DNA of 64,000 nucleotides from Paludibacteraceae bacterium (GTDB lineage Bacteria; Bacteroidota; Bacteroidia; Bacteroidales; Paludibacteraceae). The position numbers and the translations under genes are program-made. The notes under the pieces were generated by a model, which saw only the letters and a program-made list of their open reading frames with translations, made no database searches and had not been told where the DNA came from. The stretch spans positions 1 to 64,000 of the forward strand of contig JAKSNK010000002.1 of the NCBI GenBank assembly GCA_024399835.1, written 5' to 3'. Shown here piece by piece: positions 7,600 to 16,832 of the stretch; within the stretch, counting starts at the first letter, position 1, and each line of letters begins with the position of its first letter.

Positions 7600-7636
7600 T
7601 GCTTATTATTTATAATTTGTTATTTATTATTTTAAA
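7600..7636. repeat. inverted copy of the A/T-rich repeat head
   Basis: The reverse complement of this stretch aligns with the heads at 6750 and 6848 over about 40 bases, including the shared AAATAATAAATAA, ATAAATAATAAGC and ACTG blocks. It therefore flanks the four-helix-bundle gene in inverted orientation. It abuts the secA start. Confidence 0.55.
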
Positions 7637-7640
7637 AGAT

Positions 7641-10600
7641 ATGAGTTTTATCAGTATTATTAGTTCGCTCTTTGGCAATAAGTCGCAAAGAGACATGAAG
7701 GAAATTCAACCGTATGTGGATAAAATCAAATCCGTTTACGGTGAAATAGATGCCCTCAGTCATGATGAGTTGCGTTCACGCAGTCAGGCACTGATGGACA
7801 AAATACAAGACCGCGTAAAAGACAAAAAAGCCCGAATCGCCGAACTCAAATCCGGCATTGAAGACTTGGAAATAGACAAACGCGAGAAAGTATATGACGA
7901 AGTCGATAAACTGGAAAAGGAAATCAAAGAAGATTACAAAAACATCTTGGACGAAATCCTTCCCGAAGCATTCGCCATCGTCAAATCTACCGCCCGCCGC
8001 TTCGCCGAGAACGAGACCATAGAAGTGACCGCCACCCCGATGGACAGAGACCTCGCTGCCGACGAACGCTTTGACTTCGTGGAAATAAACGGCGACAAAG
8101 CCATTTATAAAAACCACTGGATGGCAGGCGGCAACGAGGTGTACTGGAACATGATACACTACGATGTCCAACTGATAGGCGGTGTCGTACTGCACCAGGG
8201 CAAGATAGCCGAAATGGCGACCGGTGAAGGTAAGACATTGGTTGCTACATTGCCTGTTTTCCTTAACGCCCTAACCCACGAAGGCGTGCATGTGGTGACC
8301 GTCAACGACTATCTTGCCAAGCGTGATAGCGAGTGGAACGGACCTATCTACATGTTCCACGGACTGACGGTAGATTGTATCGACAAGTACCAACCCAATT
8401 CGGACGACCGCCGCAAGGCATATAACTGCGATATCACTTTCGGAACGAACAACGAGTTCGGTTTTGACTACCTGCGTGACAACATGGCTATTTCCCCGAT
8501 GGACCTCGTTCAACGCGGACACAACTATGCCATCGTGGACGAGGTGGACAGCGTGCTGATAGACGATGCCCGTACGCCGTTGATTATCAGCGGTCAGGTG
8601 CCCAAAGGCGAAGACCAACTGTTTGACGAATACAAGCACCGTGTCGAACTATTAGTTCGCACCCAACAAGCCCTGACGACCAAACTGCTGATAGAAGCCA
8701 AAAACAAAATGGGCAGCGAGGACGAGAAAATACGCGAAGAAGGCGAATTGGCACTGTTCCGCAGTTACAAAGGTATGCCAAAAAACAAGGCACTCATCAA
8801 ATACCTGAGCGAACAGGGCATCAAAGTGCGCATGCAGAAAACGGAGGAGTTCTATATGCAGGAAAACGAGAAAAATATGCATATAGCCACCGACGAGTTG
8901 TATTTCGTTATCGACGAGAAAAATAAGTCTATCGAACTGACTGACAAGGGTATAGATACATTGACCGGCAATACGGACGACCCCGAGTTCTTCGTTATGC
9001 CTGATGTGGGCAGCGAAATGGCAGAGGTGGAAAACATGACTATCAGCGCCGAAGAAAAGCAAGCCAAGAAAGACGAGATAATGACCAACTATGCCGTCAA
9101 GAGCGAGCGCGTGCATACCGTTCACCAGTTGCTGAAAGCGTACACGCTGTTCGAAAAAGATGTCGATTATATCATCGACGACGGCGAAGTCAAGATTGTA
9201 GATGAGCAGACAGGCCGTGTGATGGAAGGCCGCCGCTGGAGCGACGGTTTGCACCAAGCCGTAGAAGCCAAAGAAAATGTGAAGGTGGAAGGCGCAACGC
9301 AGACTTTTGCCACCATCACGCTACAGAACTATTTTCGCATGTACAACAAACTGGCAGGTATGACCGGTACCGCCGAGACCGAAGCAGGGGAGTTCTGGAA
9401 CATTTACAAACTGGATGTAGTGGTTATTCCTACCAACCGCCCCATTGCCCGTGAGGACATGAACGACCGTATTTACCGCACGCAACGCGAGAAATACAAT
9501 GCCGTGATTGACGAGATTCAGCGTTTGGTAGAGGCAGGCAGACCCGTGTTGGTGGGTACGACCAGTGTGGATATTTCGGAATTGCTGAGTCGCATGCTCA
9601 ATATGCGCCATATCAAGCACAATGTGCTGAATGCCAAGTTGCACCAACAGGAAGCACTGGTAGTGGCAGAGGCAGGACAGAAAGGTCAAGTGACGATAGC
9701 CACCAACATGGCAGGTCGTGGTACGGATATCAAACTGAGTGACGAAGTCAAAGCCGCCGGCGGCTTGGCTATTATCGGTACCGAACGCCACGAGAGTCGC
9801 CGTGTAGATAGGCAGTTGCGCGGACGAAGCGGCCGTCAGGGCGACCCGGGTTCGTCCGTGTTCTTCATTTCGTTGGAAGATAATCTGATGCGTATGTTCG
9901 GCAGTGAGCGTATCGCCGCCGTGATGGACAAAATGGGGTGGGAAGAAGGCGAAGCCATTGAGCACAAGATGATTTCCAGCAATGTGGAAAAAGCACAAAA
10001 GAAAGTAGAGGAGAATAACTTCGGTATCCGTAAACGCCTGATTGAGTATGACGATGTGATGAACCAACAGCGTAATGTGATTTATGCCAAGCGTCATCAC
10101 GCCCTGATGGGTGAGCGTATAGGTGTAGATATTACCAATATGATTTACGACACCGCCGAAAGCATAGTCGCTGATGCCAAGGATGCCATGGACTTTGAGA
10201 ACTTGTCCTACAATGTGATGCAAACATTTGCCATCGAAGTGCCGTTTGACGAAGATGCTTTCCGCGCCGGCAAAGAGCAGGATTTGAGCAACCAATTAGC
10301 CGAGGCCGCCATCGAGAGTTTCAAACGCCGAATGGATAAACTTATGCAGGTGGCTAACCCTGTGATACAAAAAGTTTATCAAGACAAGGGCAGCATGTAT
10401 GAGAATATCCTTATTCCTATCACCGATGGCAAGAAAGTGTATAATATTGCCGTCAATCTGAAACGCGCTTCCGAGACGGACTGCCGCGAGGTGGTAAAGG
10501 AATTTGAGAAACGCACCGTATTGTATGTGATTGACGACGAGTGGAAAGAGCACTTGAGACAATTGGACGACCTGAAACAGTCCGTTCAAAACGCATCGTA

Positions 10601-10961
10601 CGAGCAAAAAGACCCGTTGGTAATCTATAAGTTAGAGTCGTTCGGTATTTTCCGTCAGATGTTGGACAGTTTCAACCGCCGTGCGTTGGCAATCCTGCTT
10701 CGCGGTCAGATTCACCAGCAGCAACCCGATGCCGTGCAGCGTGCGCAAGCTCAGCAACGCATGGATATGAGTAAGTACCGCACACAAAAAGATGCTGTAG
10801 AACGCGCCGCTCAAGCCAGCGGACAAGCCGGTGCTGCGGCTCGCGATACGCGCGAACAGCAACGCCCGATGCCTATTATCGCGGACAAGAAACCCCGTCC
10901 GAATGACCCGTGCCCGTGCGGTAGCGGCAAGAAATACAAACAGTGCCACGGGGCGCTGTAG
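7641..10961 (+). CDS. secA: preprotein translocase ATPase SecA
   Basis: SecA drives unfolded preproteins through SecYEG using ATP. The protein has 1106 residues, the long form usual in Bacteroidetes, with an extra charged coiled insert near residues 40-105. Walker A MATGEGKT is at about 192-199, the DEVDS Walker B at about 299, then the preprotein cross-linking domain, [12 protein letters not shown] and [14 protein letters not shown] (motif VI), the helical scaffold, and a C-terminal zinc motif [15 protein letters not shown]. The ATG at 7641 gives the standard start [12 protein letters not shown]; an in-frame TTG at 7599 lies within the A/T repeat and is not convincing. It is followed by heptamer repeats and fmt. 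Confidence 0.98.
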   Translation: MSFISIISSLFGNKSQRDMKEIQPYVDKIKSVYGEIDALSHDELRSRSQALMDKIQDRVKDKKARIAELKSGIEDLEIDKREKVYDEVDKLEKEIKEDYKNILDEILPEAFAIVKSTARRFAENETIEVTATPMDRDLAADERFDFVEINGDKAIYKNHWMAGGNEVYWNMIHYDVQLIGGVVLHQGKIAEMATGEGKTLVATLPVFLNALTHEGVHVVTVNDYLAKRDSEWNGPIYMFHGLTVDCIDKYQPNSDDRRKAYNCDITFGTNNEFGFDYLRDNMAISPMDLVQRGHNYAIVDEVDSVLIDDARTPLIISGQVPKGEDQLFDEYKHRVELLVRTQQALTTKLLIEAKNKMGSEDEKIREEGELALFRSYKGMPKNKALIKYLSEQGIKVRMQKTEEFYMQENEKNMHIATDELYFVIDEKNKSIELTDKGIDTLTGNTDDPEFFVMPDVGSEMAEVENMTISAEEKQAKKDEIMTNYAVKSERVHTVHQLLKAYTLFEKDVDYIIDDGEVKIVDEQTGRVMEGRRWSDGLHQAVEAKENVKVEGATQTFATITLQNYFRMYNKLAGMTGTAETEAGEFWNIYKLDVVVIPTNRPIAREDMNDRIYRTQREKYNAVIDEIQRLVEAGRPVLVGTTSVDISELLSRMLNMRHIKHNVLNAKLHQQEALVVAEAGQKGQVTIATNMAGRGTDIKLSDEVKAAGGLAIIGTERHESRRVDRQLRGRSGRQGDPGSSVFFISLEDNLMRMFGSERIAAVMDKMGWEEGEAIEHKMISSNVEKAQKKVEENNFGIRKRLIEYDDVMNQQRNVIYAKRHHALMGERIGVDITNMIYDTAESIVADAKDAMDFENLSYNVMQTFAIEVPFDEDAFRAGKEQDLSNQLAEAAIESFKRRMDKLMQVANPVIQKVYQDKGSMYENILIPITDGKKVYNIAVNLKRASETDCREVVKEFEKRTVLYVIDDEWKEHLRQLDDLKQSVQNASYEQKDPLVIYKLESFGIFRQMLDSFNRRALAILLRGQIHQQQPDAVQRAQAQQRMDMSKYRTQKDAVERAAQASGQAGAAARDTREQQRPMPIIADKKPRPNDPCPCGSGKKYKQCHGAL

Positions 10962-11031
10962 TTGACAGTTGACAGTTGATAGTTGACAGTTGATAGTTGA
11001 TAGTTGACAGTTGATAGTTGACAGTTGATAG
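10962..11031. repeat. ten 7-bp tandem units between secA and fmt
   Basis: TTGACAG and TTGATAG heptamers run without a break for 70 bp, from the base after the secA stop to 10 bp before the fmt GTG. Open frames pass through, so a change in copy number would alter any upstream fmt start. Confidence 0.9.
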
Positions 11032-11041
11032 TTTAGAGGCG

Positions 11042-11944
11042 GTGAAGAAAGATATTAGAATTATTTATTTAGGAACGCCGGAGTTCGCCGTGGCGGGCTT
11101 GAAGGCATTGGTGGAAGGCGGCTACAATGTGGTGGCTGTCGTGACCATGCCGGATAAACCGGCAGGACGAGGTCATCAGGTGCAGTACTCGGCGGTCAAA
11201 CAATACGCCTTGGAGGTCGGGCTGCCGGTCTTGCAGCCGGAGAAACTCAAGGACGAGGTTTTTGTGGAGCAACTGCGTTCGTATCGCGCCGATTTGCAAG
11301 TGGTGACTGCCTTTCGTATGCTGCCCGAAGTTGTTTGGGCAATGCCACGGTTGGGCACATTTAATGTGCATGCCGCCCTGCTGCCGCAATACAGAGGCGC
11401 TGCCCCCATCAATTGGGCAGTGATGAACGGCGATAAAGAGACAGGATTGACCACCTTTATGCTCAAGCAGGAGATAGATACCGGCAATATGATTTTGCAG
11501 GAACGCCTGACTATAGGCGACAGCGAAGATGTAGGCAGCGTACACGACCGGCTGATGGCAATGAGCGTGGGCATTACGCTGAAAACGGTGGACTTGATTA
11601 TCGACTGCGACGACAAAGGACTGCCGCTGCCCGTTACGCCTCAGCCCGAATTGCCGGATTTGCGCCCGGCACCAAAGATTTTCAAAGAAGATTGCCAAAT
11701 CGATTTTAACCGTCCGGCAGTTGAGATTAAGAATTTTGTGCGCGGTTTGAGCCCTTACCCCACGGCTTGGTGCAGTTTGGATATCCGCGGACAACATTTC
11801 GAGAATGTCAAAGTGTATAAGGTTGAACCCGGAGACGGCTTAATCTCGGTAGATTGTGCGGACGGGAAAGTGAGCATTTTGGAACTCCAATTACCCGGCA
11901 AAAAACGAATGGACGCCAAATCACTATTGAATGGATTACATTAA
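11042..11944 (+). CDS. fmt: methionyl-tRNA formyltransferase
   Basis: Fmt formylates initiator Met-tRNA using 10-formyl-tetrahydrofolate. The N-terminal formyltransferase domain shows LGTPEFAVAGLKAL, MPDKPAGRG, and the catalytic block NVHAALLPQYRGAAPINW (Asn-His) with a conserved Asp in EIDTGNM. The OB-like C-terminal domain follows, with FVRGLSPYPTAW and LELQLPGKKRM. The GTG at 11042 (VKKDIRIIYLGTPEF) gives a normal N-terminus, 300 residues in all. An in-frame TTG at 11018 inside the heptamer array would add 8 residues and cannot be excluded. The 3' end overlaps the HD-domain gene by 14 nt. Confidence 0.95.
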   Translation: MKKDIRIIYLGTPEFAVAGLKALVEGGYNVVAVVTMPDKPAGRGHQVQYSAVKQYALEVGLPVLQPEKLKDEVFVEQLRSYRADLQVVTAFRMLPEVVWAMPRLGTFNVHAALLPQYRGAAPINWAVMNGDKETGLTTFMLKQEIDTGNMILQERLTIGDSEDVGSVHDRLMAMSVGITLKTVDLIIDCDDKGLPLPVTPQPELPDLRPAPKIFKEDCQIDFNRPAVEIKNFVRGLSPYPTAWCSLDIRGQHFENVKVYKVEPGDGLISVDCADGKVSILELQLPGKKRMDAKSLLNGLH

Positions 11945-12473
11945 ACTGATAGACAAATACTATAACGACTCTCCCGAGTTGAAGCAAGTGCTGCTGCAAC
12001 ACAGTATGCAGGTGCGTGACCGTGCTTTGGAGATTGGTCGCCGCTTGGCGGAGCAGGGTACGCCGGTCGATCTTCCTTTTGTGGAAGAAGCGGCAATGCT
12101 GCACGACATAGGTATTATCTATTGCAATGCCCCTAAAATCTATTGTGTGGGTCCTCACAAGTATATCGAGCATGGCTATTTGGGCGCGGAACTGTTGCGT
12201 CAGGAGGGGTTGCCCCGTCATGCACGGGTGGCAGAACGGCATACAGGCAGCGGAATAACGATGGACCAAATCATTCGCGAAGATTTGCCTATCCCTGTGC
12301 AGGATTATTGCCCCGAGACATTGGAGGAAAAACTGGTTTGCTATGCCGATAAGTTCTTTAGCAAGAGCCACTTAAATGCAGAATGCTCTCCGCAAAAAGT
12401 GAGAGAGACTATTTGGCGTTACGGTCACGATGCCGTGTTGAGATGGAATGCCATAGAGGCATTGTTTCTGTAA
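11931..12473 (+). CDS. HD-domain metal-dependent phosphohydrolase
   Basis: A 180-residue single-domain HD protein. His residues are placed as in the family: H at about 24 (LLQHSMQVRD), the HDIG doublet at about 58-61, and later His residues at YIEHGYLGAE and ERHTGSG. It ends with a helix-rich region that carries KLVCYADKFFSK. Such small HDIG proteins hydrolyse nucleotides or phosphate esters, and many are annotated only as hydrolases. It overlaps fmt by 14 nt, so it is translationally coupled to fmt and the secA unit, but no functional link is evident. Confidence 0.85.
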   Translation: MDYIKLIDKYYNDSPELKQVLLQHSMQVRDRALEIGRRLAEQGTPVDLPFVEEAAMLHDIGIIYCNAPKIYCVGPHKYIEHGYLGAELLRQEGLPRHARVAERHTGSGITMDQIIREDLPIPVQDYCPETLEEKLVCYADKFFSKSHLNAECSPQKVRETIWRYGHDAVLRWNAIEALFL

Positions 12474-12478
12474 TTTTG

Positions 12479-13387
12479 TTATTTGGCAGTTAGGCGCTTG
12501 GCGGTTTCGGCACTCACTTCAGGGGTGAGCGGCCGGATGAACGCGCGCACGATAAGGTATATGCCCCAAATGATAAACGGGATACTGAGTATTTGTCCCA
12601 TATTGAGCCACATATTTGCCTCAAATGCTTCTTGATCGTTCTTGATAAACTCCAATAGGAACCGCGTTACGAAGATAATAATCAGGAAAATACCGAACAG
12701 CAGCCCCTCGCGGCGGTATGCTTTGGTTTTCCAGTATAGTGTCCATGTGACAATAAACGCCACGATGCAATACAGCATTTCATAAATCTGTGTGGGGTGG
12801 CAAGGTACTGTTTGCCCGTCACGCACGAAAACAAATCCCCACGGCAGGTCTGTAGGACCGCCATAAATCTCCGAATTCATCAGGTTGCCAAAGCGGATGC
12901 AAGTGGCAGTAACGCATACGCCAATCACCAGCCGGTCAAAAATCCAGTTGAGCGAAGTGTGGTATTCAGGCACTTTGGAGAAGTGCTTCCTGTTGAGCAA
13001 CCATGCCGCAAAAATCAGCCCGAACGCTCCTCCGTGACTGCTCAGCCCTCCTTCCCATATTTTGAGCATGGCAAACGGATGTTCTATATAGGGGTTGCGG
13101 TACTGAATGGTCCACGCAAAGATTTGAATGGGGTCGTCGGTCAAATGCCATTCGTAGAAAAGGCAATGCCCTACACGCGCACCTATAATCACTCCCAAGG
13201 TCATCCATACAAAAATCTGCTCTGCCCAATCCTTTGGGCAATGCTCGTTGGCATATAGTTTGACCTGAATGAGGTAGGCAACATAGATTCCGAGTGCCCA
13301 CAACAAACCGTACCAACGAATACCTCCGTTGATGCCCCAATGAATCAGAACGGGGTCCACATTCCATGTAATAAAATCCAACATCAT
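12479..13387 (-). CDS. lgt: prolipoprotein diacylglyceryl transferase
   Basis: Lgt is the inner-membrane enzyme that moves diacylglycerol from phosphatidylglycerol to the lipobox cysteine, the first step in maturing the many lipoproteins of this window. The 302-residue polytopic protein has the family blocks YGLLWALGIYVAYL, the GARVGHCLFYEW region, EGGLSSHGGAFG (catalytic His-Gly-Gly area), the RFGNLMNSEIYG signature and HPTQIYEML near the end. The gene overlaps the upstream nadK by 4 nt on the same strand, which indicates coupled translation. The last about 20 residues form a cytoplasmic tail. Confidence 0.97.
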   Translation of the reverse strand: MMLDFITWNVDPVLIHWGINGGIRWYGLLWALGIYVAYLIQVKLYANEHCPKDWAEQIFVWMTLGVIIGARVGHCLFYEWHLTDDPIQIFAWTIQYRNPYIEHPFAMLKIWEGGLSSHGGAFGLIFAAWLLNRKHFSKVPEYHTSLNWIFDRLVIGVCVTATCIRFGNLMNSEIYGGPTDLPWGFVFVRDGQTVPCHPTQIYEMLYCIVAFIVTWTLYWKTKAYRREGLLFGIFLIIIFVTRFLLEFIKNDQEAFEANMWLNMGQILSIPFIIWGIYLIVRAFIRPLTPEVSAETAKRLTAK

Positions 13388-14265
13388 GCTTGTGCGCTAT
13401 CTTTGCTGTCGCTATGCCCGGAGGCGCTGCCCCAGAGTAGTTTTTCCTTGAGTGATTTGATAAAGTTGGTGCCGCATACCTGCACTAATTTGATGGTACG
13501 GGGTGACTTCTCGATATGCAGAGTGACGGTGTCGTTCATGATTTGGCTTCTGCCGTCAATAGATACCATATAACTGCCTGTGCGGCTCTTGACCTGCAAA
13601 TCTATTTTCCAATCGTCAGGAATAACCAACGGACGAACGGTCAGCGAATGACTGGCAATGGGCGTTAGGATGATGCCGCGTGACTGGGGAACCATGATTG
13701 GTCCGCCTACGGACATGTTGTAGGCAGTCGAACCGGTCGGAGTTGCCACCATCAGACCGTCGGCTATGTAACGCGTCAATTGTTCGCCGTTGACACAGGT
13801 GTCAATGTCGATGGCACTGCTTAACCCGTATTTCATTACTGCCACTTCGTTCAGCGCATCCGTACTGGCTAAAAAACCTCCTTCGGAACAACTGATTTGC
13901 AGCAAACTGCGCTGCTCAATCGTATAATTGCCGTTCACCAGATCCTCCAAGATGGAATCGACATCGTGCGTGCTCACTTCGGACAGAAAACCGAGATGCC
14001 CGAAGTTGACACCTAAAATGGGTATGTTGTGTTCGCCCACCATGGCAGCCGTGGTCAGGAAAGTGCCGTCTCCGCCGATGGACAACGCAAAATCAATGGG
14101 TTCGTCCGAGTCGGGGAACTGACGATACTGACGCAAATTCAGTTCTTGCCGCAGTTCGGACGACAACAAAACATGCACCTCGCGTGCCTGCATGAAATCC
14201 AATAAATGCTGAATCTCATCGCTGATTTTCGGCTTTTGTGAATTGCCAAAGATTGCTATTGTCAT
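13384..14265 (-). CDS. nadK: NAD kinase
   Basis: NadK phosphorylates NAD to NADP. The 293 residues match the family. The GGDG motif (LSIGGDGTFLTTAA) is near residue 65, followed by NFGHLGFLSEV and the NAD-binding VATPTGSTAYNMSVGGP and PIASHSLTVRPLV blocks. It is first in a two-gene unit with lgt, read from a TACCTTTG promoter 26 nt before the ATG. The last residues extend past the usual core (SASGHSDSKDSAQA), a short acidic/polar tail overlapping the lgt start. Confidence 0.97.
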   Translation of the reverse strand: MTIAIFGNSQKPKISDEIQHLLDFMQAREVHVLLSSELRQELNLRQYRQFPDSDEPIDFALSIGGDGTFLTTAAMVGEHNIPILGVNFGHLGFLSEVSTHDVDSILEDLVNGNYTIEQRSLLQISCSEGGFLASTDALNEVAVMKYGLSSAIDIDTCVNGEQLTRYIADGLMVATPTGSTAYNMSVGGPIMVPQSRGIILTPIASHSLTVRPLVIPDDWKIDLQVKSRTGSYMVSIDGRSQIMNDTVTLHIEKSPRTIKLVQVCGTNFIKSLKEKLLWGSASGHSDSKDSAQA

Positions 14266-14291
14266 TTAGCGCGTAATTTAGTTTGCGGTTG

Positions 14292-14299
14292 CAAAGGTA
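14292..14299 (-). promoter_or_regulatory. -7 box TACCTTTG for nadK-lgt
   Basis: TAnnTTTG match on the minus strand, 26 nt before the nadK ATG and preceded by a run of A/T. Confidence 0.7.
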
Positions 14300-14357
14300 C
14301 TTTTTTTTTTTGATATATGCAAGTTTTTCTGCGAAAAAGTGTCGGGTTGCCGGATAA

Positions 14358-14393
14358 CCAAAAAGAATAGAGGCAGTGGTTGCTGCCTCTATT
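14358..14393 (-). terminator. intrinsic terminator after the beta-helix gene
   Basis: An 11-bp perfect stem (AATAGAGGCAG / CTGCCTCTATT, 14366-14376 with 14383-14393) is followed on the minus strand by CTTTTTGG. It ends the unit that comes from 19967. Confidence 0.85.
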
Positions 14394-14411
14394 CCCGGGT
14401 ATGTATATTCT

Positions 14412-16787
14412 TTATAGGGCTGTGCCTACGGCATTGTACAGTACATTGTTTGCTCTGATAATCAGGCGACCTTTGTGGAGCATCTTGGTTGCATTTTGGG
14501 TTGCTCTCAAGGTGTTCAGTCGGGTGCTTCCATCGTTCCATCTTACCACCTCGTCATTCATCTCGGCAGCATTTACTGTGCGGGTAACGGTTTGACCTTC
14601 GGCACCAACTTCTGCCATGTCGCTATCATCGCCGTGGTAGTAGCGATAGGTCACGCCGGTCATGTCTTCGGCTGCCTGGTAGGTGTAATGGGTGTCGTCC
14701 ACTTTGGTCATTTCGATACCGTCCTCTTCTGCCCAACCGCAGAAAGAGCCGACGATGTAGCATGCCTCCGTACCGGCAGGAACGGTTACATTAAACAGGG
14801 TGTGCGTTACTTCCTCGCCCTCAATCAGGAGGTAAGTTGGCTCGGAAACATTGCCAAGATCGTCTAAGGCAAAGGCAGCGTAGTAATAGGTCTTGGTAGG
14901 ATCTATCGTGGCTACGCAACTCTCCTCAATACCCTCGTAAATGCTGTCTCCGTCGTTGATAGACTGCGGATACGCATTGATGGAGCCGCGGATAATCGTT
15001 TTGTCGTAATTCTCACAAGGAGTAATCAGTCCCTCTACCATTACGCTGTCGATGTAGAAGACAGCATCGGTAACAGCAGTTCCGTTGTTGACTTCGATAG
15101 CTACGCCGGTCACATGATTGCCGTCAAAGGTCTTGTAGGGGCATTGATCTTGTCGCCAATCTACATGCTTGAAGGTCGTAATCTTGTGCGTTTCCCAATC
15201 GGTGCCGGGAACGAAAGCGGAACTTGCCCACCAGTACAGACCGTCTTGAATGAGCATTACTTCTATTTGCGTAACACCGTCACCTTTGATTTTGAAGGCA
15301 ACATTTTGTACATTTTCGAAACTCGTTACATCAAATTCGATACCTGTTTGGTGCCAAGCGGTAGAAGTAGTGATGGTCATCTTGACTGCGTCGTTTTCTT
15401 CCGCAAGAACTGCCTCGTCTCCATCAGGAGCAAACGGTTTAGCCAATTCCAGCAGGTTCTCTTCGCCGAGTAGCGAACCCATTACAGGAATCTCGTGTGT
15501 CGGGTTTTTCCAAGTCAGGGCAGCGGATGTGCTCTCTGTTTGTGCGTCCAAGTTGGCAATTGGGCGAGTAGGACGGGTGTCCCGTACGATGTTAAGTATT
15601 TTGCTGTAAGCAGTAGCCGTGTCCTTATCTGTAGCAAGGATACCACGCAATGTTACTTCGCCTTCTGCCAAACCGCGAGTATGGAAGATGCACTCCGTTT
15701 GATTCGTGTAAGTGATGTCCTTAACGATGTCTTCCCAAGTTTGTTGGTCATAGGAGTAACTAATCGTATATTGAGCGGTTCCTTCGGGAACGACAGCAGC
15801 GAACTGAATGGTATAGTCATTCATGGCTTCTTCGTAATCTGCAGCAGGTGTGTTGAAGGAGAAGACCAGCTCGGCTGTTGCCTCTGTCCAGCGCGGGTCG
15901 CCGATGTTTGAACCGTCTGTGGCAGTGCCCTTCAAAGGAGAGTCGGAAGCCCAGTTGAAGTTGCCTTCGGCAGCGTTGATGAATTTAGGATCGGCTTTGG
16001 TTAAATTGGTAACCGTAGGACCGGAGTGAGCGCCACTACCGGTGTTGTAATAAACACAGTTGTCAACGGTACCGGCATAAGTGGCGATACAATAACTCGT
16101 TACTTCAGAAGGATTGGCAACTACGACATTGCTAACAGCAGCGGCTGTATGATCGTTCTCTGCCATTAAGATGGGACGTTCGCCACAATTATAGAATGTG
16201 CAGTGGTCGATGGTAGCGGTAGTGTAATGTTGAATACGCAGAGCATACTTGCCGGAAATGTTATAAACGGTCGAGTTCTTGAATACAAAGTTACCGATTG
16301 TGCCTGAGCCATTAACAACGGCATTCTCCTCTTTGGAGTTGTTGTAGAAGATACAACCGTCAATCGTCAGCGCATTGATAGTTTGACCGCTACTGATATA
16401 AATAAAATAAGCAGGATTGTCGTGTATAACACAATTCTTAAAGGAGATTTCAAAGTCCCCTCCTGTTTCACAACGGAAGAGGTAGTCAGAATATCCATAG
16501 AACTCAATACCTTCTACTGCAAAAGCAGCATTCATTTTAATTTTAGGCATGTGAACAAGTGGCGTAGTCCCGATAGCGGCTCTTAGTGTAATGGCTTTGT
16601 CCACTATGAAACTACCACTCTCGGTGTACTCGTTACTGTGGTCACCTGTTAATTCGATAACATCACCTGCTTGAGCTGAAGCGACAGCAGCAGAAATTAC
16701 ATTTTCACCCGGTTCGAGGGTAAAAACAGTAGCATTCAGCGCAATGGTAGCGCAGAGGGCAGCCACAAATAGAAAGATTTTTTTCAT
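14412..16787 (-). CDS. secreted beta-helix protein with putative C-terminal sorting motif
   Basis: A 791-residue exported protein (signal peptide MKKIFLFVAALCATIALNA). Residues of about 20-300 form a right-handed parallel beta-helix of the DUF4957/DUF5123 kind, with stacked I-x-N-C-V/F-I-H and T-x-x-x-C-x-F-Y-N turns. A fibronectin-like segment (about 305-430) and a jelly-roll-like segment (about 450-600, FDVTSFENVQNVAFKIKGDG) follow. The last 25 residues (ATKMLHKGRLIIRANNVLYN and so on) match the tail of the protein at 58531. It is the second gene of a two-gene unit, 45 bp after the metallophosphoesterase gene. Carbohydrate binding or cleavage is possible but not shown. Confidence 0.75.
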   Translation of the reverse strand: MKKIFLFVAALCATIALNATVFTLEPGENVISAAVASAQAGDVIELTGDHSNEYTESGSFIVDKAITLRAAIGTTPLVHMPKIKMNAAFAVEGIEFYGYSDYLFRCETGGDFEISFKNCVIHDNPAYFIYISSGQTINALTIDGCIFYNNSKEENAVVNGSGTIGNFVFKNSTVYNISGKYALRIQHYTTATIDHCTFYNCGERPILMAENDHTAAAVSNVVVANPSEVTSYCIATYAGTVDNCVYYNTGSGAHSGPTVTNLTKADPKFINAAEGNFNWASDSPLKGTATDGSNIGDPRWTEATAELVFSFNTPAADYEEAMNDYTIQFAAVVPEGTAQYTISYSYDQQTWEDIVKDITYTNQTECIFHTRGLAEGEVTLRGILATDKDTATAYSKILNIVRDTRPTRPIANLDAQTESTSAALTWKNPTHEIPVMGSLLGEENLLELAKPFAPDGDEAVLAEENDAVKMTITTSTAWHQTGIEFDVTSFENVQNVAFKIKGDGVTQIEVMLIQDGLYWWASSAFVPGTDWETHKITTFKHVDWRQDQCPYKTFDGNHVTGVAIEVNNGTAVTDAVFYIDSVMVEGLITPCENYDKTIIRGSINAYPQSINDGDSIYEGIEESCVATIDPTKTYYYAAFALDDLGNVSEPTYLLIEGEEVTHTLFNVTVPAGTEACYIVGSFCGWAEEDGIEMTKVDDTHYTYQAAEDMTGVTYRYYHGDDSDMAEVGAEGQTVTRTVNAAEMNDEVVRWNDGSTRLNTLRATQNATKMLHKGRLIIRANNVLYNAVGTAL

Positions 16788-16832
16788 TGAAATAAAGATT
16801 TAATAAGTTAATAAGTTAATAATTTAAAGTAT

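Noticed and set aside
7599..7640. TTG 7599 as the secA start
   Set aside because: It would add 14 hydrophobic residues encoded by the A/T repeat; ATG 7641 gives the family N-terminus.
9321..10295. A 324-codon open frame on the minus strand within secA
   Set aside because: It is the shadow of SecA; no promoter box or known motif supports it.
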